A DNA stretch of 64,000 nt from Ferruginibacter sp. HRS2-29 (GTDB lineage Bacteria > Bacteroidota > Bacteroidia > Chitinophagales > Chitinophagaceae). The position numbers and the translations under genes were made by a program. Below the pieces are notes generated by a model. That model did not search any database. It had not been told where the DNA came from and saw only the letters and a program-made list of their open reading frames with translations. The stretch is taken from assembly GCF_024343615.1 (NCBI RefSeq), contig NZ_RJUB01000010.1, forward strand, positions 118,395 through 182,394. Direction: 5' to 3'. Shown here one piece after another: positions 41,641-50,441 of this stretch (its first letter is position 1; each line of letters begins with the position of its first letter).

Positions 41641-41704
41641 CTGTTGGAACGTGCCTATGGCGCGTTCTTTCAAATCCGAAACAGCCGAAGGCACATTCCG
41701 ACAG
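41641..41704 (+). promoter_or_regulatory. Imperfect inverted repeat between mreB and mreC
   Basis: CTGTTGGAACGTGCC (41641-41655) pairs with GGCACATTCCGACAG (41690-41704), 13 of 15 plus one G-U, loop 34 nt. It could be an attenuator, an RNA processing site, or a terminator between mreB and the rest. Confidence 0.5.
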
Positions 41705-41746
41705 TAAATGAAAATAATTCATCACTCATAATTCATAACTCCCCCG

Positions 41747-42601
41747 GTGCGTAATATTTTCCTTTTCATCCGCCGCTATTTCAACTTTTTACTTTTCCTG
41801 CTCCTGCAGGTGCTCAGCATCTATTTCATTGTTCATTACAGCAAATACCACCAGGCGATGTTTGGCAGTACCGCCAATCGCATTACCGGTAAAGTGAATT
41901 CCGAATACAACAAAATAGAATATTATTTTCAACTGAAGCGCACCAACGATTCGCTTGTAAAAGCCAATGAGGCGTTGTACAACAAGCTCAAGGCCGATTT
42001 CAACCTGCCGGATACGGTTTCCAAAACTGTGGTAGACACGATGAAGATCGACTCCATCACGCAATACCGCACATTGAATTACCTGAACGCGAAAGTGGTG
42101 TCCAATTCGGTGAATTTCAAAAATAATTATATCGTGATCGCCGGGGCGAATGTAAAAAAATTCAAGCCTTCGATGGGGATCATCGACGTGAATAATAATG
42201 CGGTAGGCGTGATCACCGAAGTGAGCGGCGATTATGCGGTGGTGATGAGCATGCTGCACAAAGACAGCAAGATCAATGGCAAACTGATGAAAACGGGGGA
42301 GACGGGAACGGTTACCTGGGATGGTACATCGCCCAACATCCTTACACTGAGCGGCATTCCGAAGAGCGCCAAAATCGTAAAAGGCGACAGCGTCATCACC
42401 AGCGGGTTCAGTACTTATTTTCCAAAAGGAATTTTGATCGGCCGTATTGACGAAATAAACAGCGAAAAATCAACCAGCAATTATACGATCAAACTAAGAT
42501 CATCCGCAGATTTTTACAACCTGCAATATGTATACGCGATCATTAATTACCAGCAGGAAGAGATCAATAAGTTGTTAGACAAACAAACAAAACAGAATTA
42601 A
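41747..42601 (+). CDS. mreC: Rod shape-determining protein MreC
   Basis: A 284-residue bitopic periplasmic protein that links the elongation machinery across the inner membrane. It starts with GTG (RNIFLFIRRYFNFLLFLLLQ), then a transmembrane helix, a coiled coil (about 50-85) and two beta domains (GTVTWDGTSPNILTLSGIPK, then VITSGFSTYFPKGILIGRID, the family signature). The GTG is the only start ahead of the membrane helix. It is followed after 8 nt by mreD. Confidence 0.93.
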   Translation: MRNIFLFIRRYFNFLLFLLLQVLSIYFIVHYSKYHQAMFGSTANRITGKVNSEYNKIEYYFQLKRTNDSLVKANEALYNKLKADFNLPDTVSKTVVDTMKIDSITQYRTLNYLNAKVVSNSVNFKNNYIVIAGANVKKFKPSMGIIDVNNNAVGVITEVSGDYAVVMSMLHKDSKINGKLMKTGETGTVTWDGTSPNILTLSGIPKSAKIVKGDSVITSGFSTYFPKGILIGRIDEINSEKSTSNYTIKLRSSADFYNLQYVYAIINYQQEEINKLLDKQTKQN

Positions 42602-42609
42602 GCGGCGAA

Positions 42610-43146
42610 ATGAGTTTACTCGTAAAGACCATAGTAAGATTTATTTTATTTATCCTGTTGCAGTTTTATGTATTGGATAAGATCCATCTGCAGCAGATGA
42701 TGGTTACGCCATACCTGTATTTCCTCTTCATCCTCTGGTTGCCTTTCAAAATGCAGCGTGCCTGGGTAATGCTGCTCGGCTTTGCACTGGGTTTCACGCT
42801 CGACAGTTTCCGTCATCACCCCGGTTTCCATGCGGCAGCCTGTGTGTTGATCGCTTACGTAAGGCCTTTCCTTATCAATTTCATGATACCGCAGGAAGGC
42901 GCCGAAACCAACTATGAAGCGCCTTCGGTGAAAAGCATGGGTGGCCTGCTGCCTTACATGATCTTCGCCGGCACACTTTGCCTGCTGCACAATGCCTGGC
43001 TGTTTTTGCTGGAAGCATGGCAGTTTGGAAACGTATGGTACTTCCTGGTAAAAACCCTTCTTTCAACCGCAATAAGCCTGGTGCTGATCGTGATCACCGA
43101 ATTGATATTTGTACGGAAGCAGAAGTTTAAAACGAATACTATTTAA
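42610..43146 (+). CDS. mreD: Rod shape-determining protein MreD
   Basis: A 178-residue, mostly hydrophobic membrane protein with five or six helices, starting MSLLVKTIVRFILFILLQFY. LLGFALGFTLDSFRHHPGFH resembles the G-x-x-D region seen in MreD. Assignment rests on the position between mreC and the penicillin-binding protein as well as on hydrophobic profile. MreD partners MreC and RodA in cell elongation. Confidence 0.88.
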   Translation: MSLLVKTIVRFILFILLQFYVLDKIHLQQMMVTPYLYFLFILWLPFKMQRAWVMLLGFALGFTLDSFRHHPGFHAAACVLIAYVRPFLINFMIPQEGAETNYEAPSVKSMGGLLPYMIFAGTLCLLHNAWLFLLEAWQFGNVWYFLVKTLLSTAISLVLIVITELIFVRKQKFKTNTI

Positions 43147-43230
43147 GAGTTATGAGTTATAAGTTGTTTGTGCGACCTTTATAATTCATAATTTATCACT
43201 TATCACTTATCACTCAAAACTTATAACTTT
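43147..43230. repeat. Intergenic inverted repeat, word TTATAAGT/ACTTATAA
   Basis: GAGTTATGAGTTATAAGTTG and TATCACTTATCACTTATCAC with CTTATAACTTTC at the end; core GTTTGTGCGACC. It lies within the mre-PBP2 run. A short related stretch precedes mreC (41719-41741). Confidence 0.75.
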
Positions 43231-43235
43231 CATCA

Positions 43236-45374
43236 GTGTCTGTCTTTAACCAATCAAGAAAAAATGTGATCATGCTGGTTTTTATCGGCATGTTTCTCGT
43301 CATCCTGTTGCAGCTGGCGCACCTGCAGCTTTTCTCTTCCGAATACAAGGACATTGCATTGGTGCAGGGTACATTCCGAAAAGTTATTTATCCCGACAGG
43401 GGGATCGTATACGATCGTCATCGCAACGCGATCCTGCAGAATACTACCATCTACGATCTGATGGTGACACCCAACAAACTCAAGGGCATCGATACTATGG
43501 CCATCTGCGGCATCCTCGGCATCGATACGGCACAGTTTCATAAAAAAATCGTAGAAGTGATCATCAAGAACGGCAGGGCCAGGCCTTCTGTTTTTGAAGC
43601 GTTGCTTACAGAAAATAAGATGGCAAGGCTCAATGAAAGCATGTACAAATTTGAGCCGGCGTTTTATTTACAGGAACGTTCCGTGAGAAGTTATCCTTAT
43701 GATGCTGCCGCAAACGTACTCGGCTACACCGCGGAAGTGGATACCAATTTTTTGAAAAAACATAAGGATGAAGGATATGTTTCCGGCGATTATGCCGGTA
43801 TGACGGGCATTGAGCGCACCTATGAAAAAGTGCTCATGGGCGAACGCGGGATCGAATACTGGAAACGTGATAACAAAAACAGGTTGACTGAAAAACTGGA
43901 AAAAGGGAAATTCGACACTTCTGCTGTTGCCGGGCAGAATGTGCATACTTCACTCGATATAGAATTGCAGGAGCTCGGCGAAAAACTGATGCAGAACAAA
44001 CTTGGTGCGATTGTAGCGATCGATCCCAAAACCGGCGGTGTGCTGGCTATGGTTAGCGCCCCTACATATCAGCCCAAATATCTTACCGGTGCCGAAAGGC
44101 GAAAACACTTTTCTGAATTGTTCCTCAACCCTGCACTGCCATTGCTCAACCGTACGGTGAGTGCGACCTATTCTCCGGGTTCTACTTTTAAAACATTGCA
44201 GGCGCTCGTAGGTTTGCATGAAGGGGTAATTTCCACGCAGACAACCGTTTCCTGTGGTGGTGCATTTTACGGATGTGGGTCCGGAAGGCCGATGGGTTGC
44301 CTCGATCGCGGAACATTCAATATGCAAAGCGCCATCACAGTATCGGATAATACTTATTTCGCTACGGTCATGCAGCGTGTGATCAACAATCCGAAATATC
44401 CCAACATCGACAGCAGCCTTGCCAACTGGGACAGGTATATGTACGCATTCGGCCTTGGCCATAAACTGGGTGTGGATGTGCCTTCGGAAAAAAGAGGAAA
44501 CATTCCCACCCCGGCATATTACGACAAATCATTCGGTAAAGGCAAATGGGGCTTTTGCAACTTCCGCTCGGTGAGTATCGGGCAGGGTGAAGTGGATGTG
44601 ACGCCGATACAGGTGGCGAACGAAATGGCCTATATCGCCAACCGGGGCTGGTACATCACGCCGCATGTAGTGGATTCGATAGAAGGGGGCGATAAATTTG
44701 AAATACTCGAACAGTATCGCCAGCGCCACAGCGCCATCGATATCCCGGATAGTATTTTTGAAGTGGTGCACAATGGTATGCAGGGTGTGATAGAACGTGG
44801 AACGGGTGGCGGAGCAAGGGTTCCGGGCATTGTGGTTTGTGGTAAAACGGGTACGGTAGAGAACTATTACCGTGGTGTGAAACAACAAAACCACTCTTTC
44901 TTTTGTGCATTTGCCCCAAGAGATAATCCGCAGATCGCTATCATGTGTGTGGTGGAAAACAGCGGGCGTTTTGGCGGTACATATGCAGCACCGATCGTAG
45001 GGCTGATGATTGAAAAATACCTGAAAGATTCCATTACTGATAAAGCTAGGCTGGCGAGGATAGACCAGCTTTCGAACCTCAACCTGATGCCACCGAGGAT
45101 CTTTGCGGAAATACGCCGCCAGGATTCCATGCGGCACTCGAAAGACTCTGCTTATCTTTTTGCAAAAGGATACATCAAAGTAGTGAAGGATACTACCGAA
45201 ATTGAAGATGATGACGACGCGATCAATAAGATGATCAAAGAGAAAGAAACGACGAAAAAAGAAAAAGAGAAAAAAGACAGCAGCAACCAGGCAACCATCA
45301 TAAAAAACGAAGCTGTGCTGCCGGATAATAAACGCAAACCTTCCAACGATTCACTGACAAAAAATAACCGCTAA
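43236..45374 (+). CDS. mrdA: Penicillin-binding protein 2 (elongation transpeptidase)
   Basis: A 712-residue class B PBP that crosslinks peptidoglycan in the elongasome with RodA. It starts with GTG, and a transmembrane helix lies at about 10-30 (NVIMLVFIGMFLVILLQLAH). A PBP dimerisation region follows. The transpeptidase motifs are S-x-x-K in YSPGSTFKTLQ, SDN in ITVSDNTYF and KTG in CGKTGTVENYY. The last 100 residues are a charged, Lys/Glu-rich tail (EKETTKKEKEKKDSSNQ). It lies 6 nt before rodA. Confidence 0.95.
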   Translation: MSVFNQSRKNVIMLVFIGMFLVILLQLAHLQLFSSEYKDIALVQGTFRKVIYPDRGIVYDRHRNAILQNTTIYDLMVTPNKLKGIDTMAICGILGIDTAQFHKKIVEVIIKNGRARPSVFEALLTENKMARLNESMYKFEPAFYLQERSVRSYPYDAAANVLGYTAEVDTNFLKKHKDEGYVSGDYAGMTGIERTYEKVLMGERGIEYWKRDNKNRLTEKLEKGKFDTSAVAGQNVHTSLDIELQELGEKLMQNKLGAIVAIDPKTGGVLAMVSAPTYQPKYLTGAERRKHFSELFLNPALPLLNRTVSATYSPGSTFKTLQALVGLHEGVISTQTTVSCGGAFYGCGSGRPMGCLDRGTFNMQSAITVSDNTYFATVMQRVINNPKYPNIDSSLANWDRYMYAFGLGHKLGVDVPSEKRGNIPTPAYYDKSFGKGKWGFCNFRSVSIGQGEVDVTPIQVANEMAYIANRGWYITPHVVDSIEGGDKFEILEQYRQRHSAIDIPDSIFEVVHNGMQGVIERGTGGGARVPGIVVCGKTGTVENYYRGVKQQNHSFFCAFAPRDNPQIAIMCVVENSGRFGGTYAAPIVGLMIEKYLKDSITDKARLARIDQLSNLNLMPPRIFAEIRRQDSMRHSKDSAYLFAKGYIKVVKDTTEIEDDDDAINKMIKEKETTKKEKEKKDSSNQATIIKNEAVLPDNKRKPSNDSLTKNNR

Positions 45375-45380
45375 GTTTTT

Positions 45381-46736
45381 ATGTATCAAAAAAATCCTTC
45401 CATATCGAAAGGGGTAGACTGGCTGATGGTATGGTTATATGCGCTCATCGTGATCATAGGATTGGTATGCATATTTTCTGTGGAATACAAAAGCGGGGAG
45501 AGTGTGGTGCAGACTTTACTGGGGTTCAAAAAAAATTACAGCAAGCAGCTTTTTTATTTTGGAGCCTGCATTGTAATAGCAACATTTATTTTGCTCACGG
45601 ACAGTAAACTGTTTACTGCCATGGCAAACCTTTCTTACCTGGTAGGAATTGTATTGATACTAGCCACATTTATTCCCGGTATCGGTAAAGAGATCAAAGG
45701 CTCACGAAGCTGGATCCCATTGGGTTTCATGAATCTGCAACCGGTAGAATTATGTAAAATATTTACTTCACTGGCATTGGCTAAATACCTGTCGATGCAG
45801 GAAACAGATTTTCAAAAACCCAGGTCGCAACTTATTGCGGCAGCCATTGCCTTCACCCCCGCAGTATTTTCCATCCTACAGGGTGAAACCGGGTTGGCAT
45901 TGGTATATTTTTCTTTTCTTATCGCTATGTACCGCGAAGGCCTCCCTCCGGGATACCTGATCGCCGGCGTAGCCATGGCGGTATTGCTGGTAGTGTCTTT
46001 ACTGTTTCATACCAAAACATTGCTGATCGCTTTTGCCGCATTGGCGGCGATATTCCTGTTTTTCAACAGAAGGCAGATACGCAGAAACAAACAATTGCTT
46101 TTCATTGTGCTAGGCGCATGGCTCGTGTGTTCGCTTTTTGTGGGAGTTGCGGTTCCTTTTGTTTTCAATAAAGTTTTTAAAAAATACCAGGCCGACAGGA
46201 TATTCAGCATGGTAGGGGTGGAAAATCCTTTTACGGATAACAAAACCGGGTCACTTTCTCCCGAAGAAGAAAAGCTCAAACAAAAGAAAAGTGAGCAACA
46301 GGATTACAATGTAAAACAATCCAAGATCGCGATAGGCTCAGGCGGGCTTGCAGGTAAAGGCTTTTTGAAAGGCACGCAGACGCAGGGCGATTTCGTACCC
46401 GAGCAGCACACCGATTTTATCTTTACTTCCGTAGGGGAAAACTTCGGCTTCTGGGGATGTGCCGGTTTACTGATGCTCTACCTCATCATGTTGCTGCGCA
46501 TTGTAAAGATCGCGGAGCGACAACGAAGTACCTTCAGCCGCGTTTATGCATACTCGGTAGCCGGGATCATATTCTTTCACGTGGCGGTGAATATTTGTGT
46601 CACCATCGGCCTTGCGCCGGTAATCGGTATCACATTACCTTTGATGAGTTATGGCGGTTCGTCGCTGATAACTTTCACCATATTATTATTCATCCTCATA
46701 AAACTGGATGCCGACAGGCAGATGGTCTTGAGATAG
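45381..46736 (+). CDS. rodA: RodA peptidoglycan glycosyltransferase (FtsW/RodA/SpoVE)
   Basis: A 451-residue membrane protein with about ten helices and the SEDS signature in GIGKEIKGSRSWIPLGFMNL and QPVELCKIFTSLALAKYLSM. A cytoplasmic or extracellular loop (about 280-330, NPFTDNKTGSLSPEEEKLKQ) is long. The conserved end is VIGITLPLMSYGGSSLITFT. It polymerises glycan strands with PBP2. It starts 6 nt after the PBP2 stop and is the last gene of the mre run. Confidence 0.95.
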   Translation: MYQKNPSISKGVDWLMVWLYALIVIIGLVCIFSVEYKSGESVVQTLLGFKKNYSKQLFYFGACIVIATFILLTDSKLFTAMANLSYLVGIVLILATFIPGIGKEIKGSRSWIPLGFMNLQPVELCKIFTSLALAKYLSMQETDFQKPRSQLIAAAIAFTPAVFSILQGETGLALVYFSFLIAMYREGLPPGYLIAGVAMAVLLVVSLLFHTKTLLIAFAALAAIFLFFNRRQIRRNKQLLFIVLGAWLVCSLFVGVAVPFVFNKVFKKYQADRIFSMVGVENPFTDNKTGSLSPEEEKLKQKKSEQQDYNVKQSKIAIGSGGLAGKGFLKGTQTQGDFVPEQHTDFIFTSVGENFGFWGCAGLLMLYLIMLLRIVKIAERQRSTFSRVYAYSVAGIIFFHVAVNICVTIGLAPVIGITLPLMSYGGSSLITFTILLFILIKLDADRQMVLR

Positions 46737-46816
46737 ATGTTAGTTGTTAAATGTTAGTTGCCAGCCACTCTAATCTGGCTCCTTCTAACATCTACATCTA
46801 ACAACTAACAACTGTT
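46737..46816. repeat. Intergenic inverted repeat, word GTTAGTTGTTA
   Basis: GTTAGTTGTTAAATGTTAGT and CTAACATCTACATCTAACAA (with CAACTAACAAC) around GCCAGCCACTCTAATCTGGC, itself a hairpin (GCCAG...CTGGC). It lies between rodA and the hydrolase gene. Confidence 0.82.
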
Positions 46817-46820
46817 TCTT

Positions 46821-47564
46821 ATGCAAATCATTCCCCTCAGCGAAGGCGCTTTCACCATAGACAAAACAAAAGTTTTTGTTCCTTTTGATAAAGACAAAGA
46901 CGATCTCCAGGAACGTGCACTCGGCAGCCTGCTGGTAGAAGTACAGCCTTTTGCGATCGTTACAAAAAAAGATATACTGCTGATAGATGCCGGGCTTGGC
47001 TTTAGTAACCGCGATGGTGTGCTGCAGATCCATCAGAACCTGCTCGACAATGGCATTAACCCCATGGAGGTGACGAAAGTGCTGATGAGCCATCTGCACA
47101 AGGATCACTCCGGCGGCGTGAGCAAGGAAGACAAGATATTGGGCGCCAGTTTCCTGAGTTTTCCCAATGCTCAGTATTATGTAAATAAGGATGAATTTGA
47201 CTACGCGATCGAAAAAGGCAGCCCGTCTTATACTCCCGAAGAATTCAGGATATTAGGTAATGCCGGCAACGTGGTATTCACTACCGGCGATGGAATGATC
47301 GATGATTATATACGTTACGAAGTATCCGGCGCACATAGCCCTTTTCACCAGGTTTTCTGGATAGAAGAAGATGGGCAGAAAGTATTTTTTGGCGGTGATG
47401 TTGCCCCGCAACTGCAACAGATGAAAAGCCGCTTCATTGCAAAATACGATTATGATGGAAAAAAATGTATGGAACTCAGGCAGGAGTGGTGGGAGAAAGG
47501 GCAGGCAGAACACTGGACATTCCTGTTTTATCACGATATAAAAACTCCCATGATTGCCCTGTAA
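46821..47564 (+). CDS. Metallo-beta-lactamase-fold hydrolase
   Basis: A 247-residue protein starting MQIIPLSEGAFTIDKTKVFV. The zinc-binding motif is HLHKDHSGG (HxHxDH form). GGDVAPQ near residue 192 gives the Asp ligand, and the final region has HD near the end. No signal peptide. Members hydrolyse lactones, thioesters or nucleotides; the specific substrate is unknown. It follows rodA after a repeat and ends before a terminator. Confidence 0.88.
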   Translation: MQIIPLSEGAFTIDKTKVFVPFDKDKDDLQERALGSLLVEVQPFAIVTKKDILLIDAGLGFSNRDGVLQIHQNLLDNGINPMEVTKVLMSHLHKDHSGGVSKEDKILGASFLSFPNAQYYVNKDEFDYAIEKGSPSYTPEEFRILGNAGNVVFTTGDGMIDDYIRYEVSGAHSPFHQVFWIEEDGQKVFFGGDVAPQLQQMKSRFIAKYDYDGKKCMELRQEWWEKGQAEHWTFLFYHDIKTPMIAL

Positions 47565-47726
47565 AAAAGGAGGCCTGCCCTAAAAAGAGCTGGCCGTTGC
47601 TAACCTATGAAAAACACCTATCACAAAAATATATTAAAAAAATTGACATGCAAGCATAAATCTTATTTTTTTCTAAGGTATTATGTAATTGATTGATAAA
47701 TGTTTAAGGAATAAACTTATAGGCAC

Positions 47727-47758
47727 AAAAAATCCCTTTAGAAATAAAGGGATTTTTT
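47727..47758. terminator. Bidirectional terminator
   Basis: AAAAAATCCCTTTA (47727-47740), loop GAAA, TAAAGGGATTTTTT (47745-47758). It lies between the convergent hydrolase and small periplasmic protein genes. Confidence 0.93.
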
Positions 47759-47776
47759 TATCGTAATAAACTCATG

Positions 47777-48199
47777 TTATTCCTGCATCATCATCTTCTG
47801 CCTGAGATAGCCGTTTCCTTTACCTTGCTGGCGGCGCTTGCGCAACACTTCCAGCATTTTATCCCTGAAACCTGCGTCTATCTTGAAGAAATTATTGGTA
47901 CGGTCAACGCCTAATACCTTGATGAACCTGTCCTGGTATTTCTTTTTGATGTTCAAAGCCTGCTGCTGCCTTTCGAGTTCGTTCTCATTCATATTGGCAG
48001 TTTTGATCTCTGCATCAAACTGGGAATGTACCGGCCAGAAGCTTTTGGCCTCATCTTCCGTCAGATTAAGTTCACGGGTGATGTAAGCGATATACAACGC
48101 CTGGGCCTTCTGACCTTTCTGGTTATTATTGCCCGGCTGGGCAAAAGCCATCGATATGCTGCTGATGAAAATGCTGATATATAGTATAAATTGTTTCAT
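47777..48199 (-). CDS. Small exported protein, Spy/CpxP-like (hypothetical)
   Basis: A 140-residue protein with signal peptide MKQFILYISIFISSISMAFA and a helical, charged mature part. LNLTEDEAKSFWPVHSQF resembles the LTxxQ-type motif of Spy/CpxP periplasmic stress proteins, and it ends with a Lys/Gln-rich tail (KRRQQGKGNGYLRQ). A chaperone or stress-sensing role is inferred. It is the last gene of a three-gene unit with the ECF sigma factor and the VPEGYF-repeat membrane protein. Confidence 0.7.
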   Translation of the reverse strand: MKQFILYISIFISSISMAFAQPGNNNQKGQKAQALYIAYITRELNLTEDEAKSFWPVHSQFDAEIKTANMNENELERQQQALNIKKKYQDRFIKVLGVDRTNNFFKIDAGFRDKMLEVLRKRRQQGKGNGYLRQKMMMQE

Positions 48200-48206
48200 A
48201 ACGGTA

Positions 48207-48962
48207 TTAATTATTCAGGTTTACTTTTTTTAAAAAATTGTCCAGTGTATTGTCATCAATGATATATTCCTCAGCACTGGGCAGGTTGGTGTCATCCACC
48301 ACAGTTGATGCTACCAGTGCGGCATCCACATTTTCGCCATTATCTGTGAGGTATTGCTCGATGTCTTTATCAGACAGAGAATTCAATTCCTTGTCAAAGG
48401 TCTTGTTTTTCAAAATTGTATTCGCTTCCGCCATCAGTTCAGCCTCGTAGCCGTTGACTTTCCCCTGTGATTTATTACCCGCAAGGTTGAAAATGCTTAG
48501 GCCGATCACCCCTGCTACCACTGCGGCGGCCATATACCTGATGATACGATTGTTTGCCTTCAGTTGCACCACTTTGGCTTGCGGAGCTATATTTTTGAGT
48601 GCTTCGCTGCTGATACCGTCAAAATATCCTTCCGGTACGGTGAAGACATTCCTTTTACCGATCGCGGCGATAGCCGGCGACAGGGAAGATATTTCTTCCA
48701 CAACGGTCTCTTCGGCCTGTGATTTTATCTTATTTAAAATAGAGGAAGCCAATCCGTCGAAATAGCCTTCGGGAACCGACATCGCCGGTGTTGCAGCTTT
48801 GCTGAAAGAAAGGGGCTGGTCGGGTTGTAAAAGTTGTAAAACGTTCGCAGGCAATTCATTAAAATAGTTATCCGGCACGCTGAACACATTTGTATTCGGG
48901 ATGGCGGCCAATGTAGGGCTGAGTGATAATAATTCCGCTGATATTTCTTTATTGCTGGTCAT
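48207..48962 (-). CDS. Putative anti-sigma factor-like membrane protein with VPEGYF repeats
   Basis: A 251-residue protein with one transmembrane helix (about 143-162, YMAAAVVAGVIGLSIFNLAG). The N-terminal part has three copies of a VP(E/D)xYFxxL motif (at about 29, 63 and 109), two of them inside longer repeats beginning LSLSPTLAAIPNTNVF and SSLSPAIAAIGKRNVF. The part after the helix is acidic. Its position directly downstream of an ECF sigma gene and its topology suggest it binds the sigma factor. No standard anti-sigma zinc motif was found. Confidence 0.65.
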   Translation of the reverse strand: MTSNKEISAELLSLSPTLAAIPNTNVFSVPDNYFNELPANVLQLLQPDQPLSFSKAATPAMSVPEGYFDGLASSILNKIKSQAEETVVEEISSLSPAIAAIGKRNVFTVPEGYFDGISSEALKNIAPQAKVVQLKANNRIIRYMAAAVVAGVIGLSIFNLAGNKSQGKVNGYEAELMAEANTILKNKTFDKELNSLSDKDIEQYLTDNGENVDAALVASTVVDDTNLPSAEEYIIDDNTLDNFLKKVNLNN

Positions 48963-48996
48963 GCTGCGCTTGTAGACTGTTATATATGCTCAAAGT

Positions 48997-49548
48997 TTAA
49001 TGATTTAGGATAAAATCTTCGATCTTTTTTACCGCGTGGTGATAGCTGGCCTTTAATGCCCCTTCGCTGGTTTCGAGCACACGGCTCATCTCTTCGTAAG
49101 GCATTTCGTCAAAATAACGGAGATTGAACACGATCTTCTGCTTTTCCGGAAGCCGCTGAATGGCCATCTGTAGTTTCCATTCGAGTTTTTTACCATCAAA
49201 ATGTTTATCCGCTACCAGTTTATTACTCATATAACTATCATCGTCGCTGATAGAGATAGCGGAACGTTTTTTCTGCTGTTCCAGGAAAGTAAGGCTTTCA
49301 TTCGTGGCAATCCTGTACATCCAGGTATATAACTGGCTGTCTTCCCGGAAATTATCGAGATTCTTCCACACTTTGATAAACATATTCTGCAGCACATCAT
49401 TGGCGTCCTCATGGTCTACTACCATACGACGGATATGCCAATATAATTTTTCCTGGTATTTTTTTATGATAGCCGTATAGGCCCGTTCCTTGGTTGCTTC
49501 ATTTTTAAATTCGAGCAACAATTCTTTATCATCCTGATAGTCGGCCAT
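48997..49548 (-). CDS. ECF RNA polymerase sigma factor
   Basis: A 183-residue sigma factor. Region 2 is in HEDANDVLQNMFIKVWKNLD and LYTWMYRIATNESLTFLEQQ; region 4 has LPEKQKIVFNLRYFDEMPYE and SRVLETSEGALKASYHHAVK. Start is MADYQDDKELLLEFKNEATK. Longer in-frame starts run back through the repeat, and the -7 element TATATTTG at 49566-49573 excludes them. It probably controls an envelope function with the downstream membrane and periplasmic genes (inference). Confidence 0.92.
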   Translation of the reverse strand: MADYQDDKELLLEFKNEATKERAYTAIIKKYQEKLYWHIRRMVVDHEDANDVLQNMFIKVWKNLDNFREDSQLYTWMYRIATNESLTFLEQQKKRSAISISDDDSYMSNKLVADKHFDGKKLEWKLQMAIQRLPEKQKIVFNLRYFDEMPYEEMSRVLETSEGALKASYHHAVKKIEDFILNH

Positions 49549-49565
49549 AATAATGTTGAAATATG

Positions 49566-49573
49566 CAAATATA
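49566..49573 (-). promoter_or_regulatory. -7-like element TATATTTG of the sigma-factor unit
   Basis: An exact TAnnTTTG match on the minus strand, 17 nt before the ATG at 49548. No TTG lies 19-21 nt upstream, where the ATAATGG repeat starts. Confidence 0.45.
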
Positions 49574-49697
49574 ATCAATGGATAATGGTATAATGGATAA
49601 TTGATAATTCTTCCTGTCTGAAAATATTTCAAAAATCGGAAAACGGTGTAAGCTAAAAGTATTATCCATTTTACCGCTATCAATTATCCATTCATTA
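49574..49697. repeat. Intergenic inverted repeat, word ATAATGG/CCATTAT
   Basis: ATCAATGGATAATGGTATAA and GTATTATCCATTTTACCGCT (with ATCAATTATCCATTC) around a core with CTGAAAATATTTCAAAAATC. It lies upstream of the sigma-factor unit. Confidence 0.88.
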
Positions 49698-50438
49698 TTA
49701 TCTCCCAAAATCATCCCCGTATTCTTCCGCATATTTTTCATAACGTTTGATAAGGGCGATATTCTTTTTTTCTATATCAGTCAGTTCATTTTTAATGTCG
49801 ATGGTATTAGGTACATACCAGTCTTTATTTTCAAATTCTTCGCGGAGCGCTTTTTTCCGGAAGCAAAAACCATGACGGGCAAATATCTCGTTGCGCATCA
49901 TCTCCAGTTCAGGTTTCATCAGGTTTTCAACGTCTTCTTCTTTCAGCAATCTTTTGGAAGCCTGTGGATATTGTCCTACGTCCTGCAGGTAACTGAATGC
50001 TTTTCTTTGCAGGCTGTATTCTTTTTCTTTGAGTGTGGCTGTAGGTTTGTTGGGCTTCCATGAACCTTTTACCACATCGGGTTGTGTGGCGTCGATCGTG
50101 AAATCAAACGCGCCATCGTATTGATCATCGCCGGGCTCTTTGGCCACGATATTATATTTTCCGTTCAGCTCTTTTACCGTTCCTTTAAAAGGGCGGTCGT
50201 TGCCGCCCACCACAGTGCGTCCTTCTATGCTGTCGGCAGTAGCTTTGATGATGAGCAATGTGATCTTGTTATCACCAAAAGAACCCACATATGAGCCCAG
50301 CAGGTTAATAGCAGCCACCACCGGATTTGCAGCAACTGTATCTTTATTTGTATTTTTATCGCCGTCAGGGGTTTTGCTGCTGTTGTTGCAGCTGAAAAGA
50401 GCCGCCAGCAAAGTGCAGGCGAGAAAATATTTTTTCAT
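49698..50438 (-). CDS. YARHG-domain lipoprotein
   Basis: A 246-residue protein starting MKKYFLACTLLAALFSCNNS; lipobox LFSC makes Cys17 the lipidated residue. A linker SSKTPDGDKNTNKDT follows. The middle (50-150) is a beta-rich region with NLLGSYVGSFGDNKITLLII. The C-terminus has the YARHG domain, here MRNEIFARHGFCFRKKALRE, then ENKDWYVP. Domain function is unknown; such proteins are surface or periplasmic. A Met five codons upstream (50453) is also possible. It diverges from the DUF2306 gene, whose start region overlaps. Confidence 0.85.
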   Translation of the reverse strand: MKKYFLACTLLAALFSCNNSSKTPDGDKNTNKDTVAANPVVAAINLLGSYVGSFGDNKITLLIIKATADSIEGRTVVGGNDRPFKGTVKELNGKYNIVAKEPGDDQYDGAFDFTIDATQPDVVKGSWKPNKPTATLKEKEYSLQRKAFSYLQDVGQYPQASKRLLKEEDVENLMKPELEMMRNEIFARHGFCFRKKALREEFENKDWYVPNTIDIKNELTDIEKKNIALIKRYEKYAEEYGDDFGR

Positions 50439-50441
50439 AAA

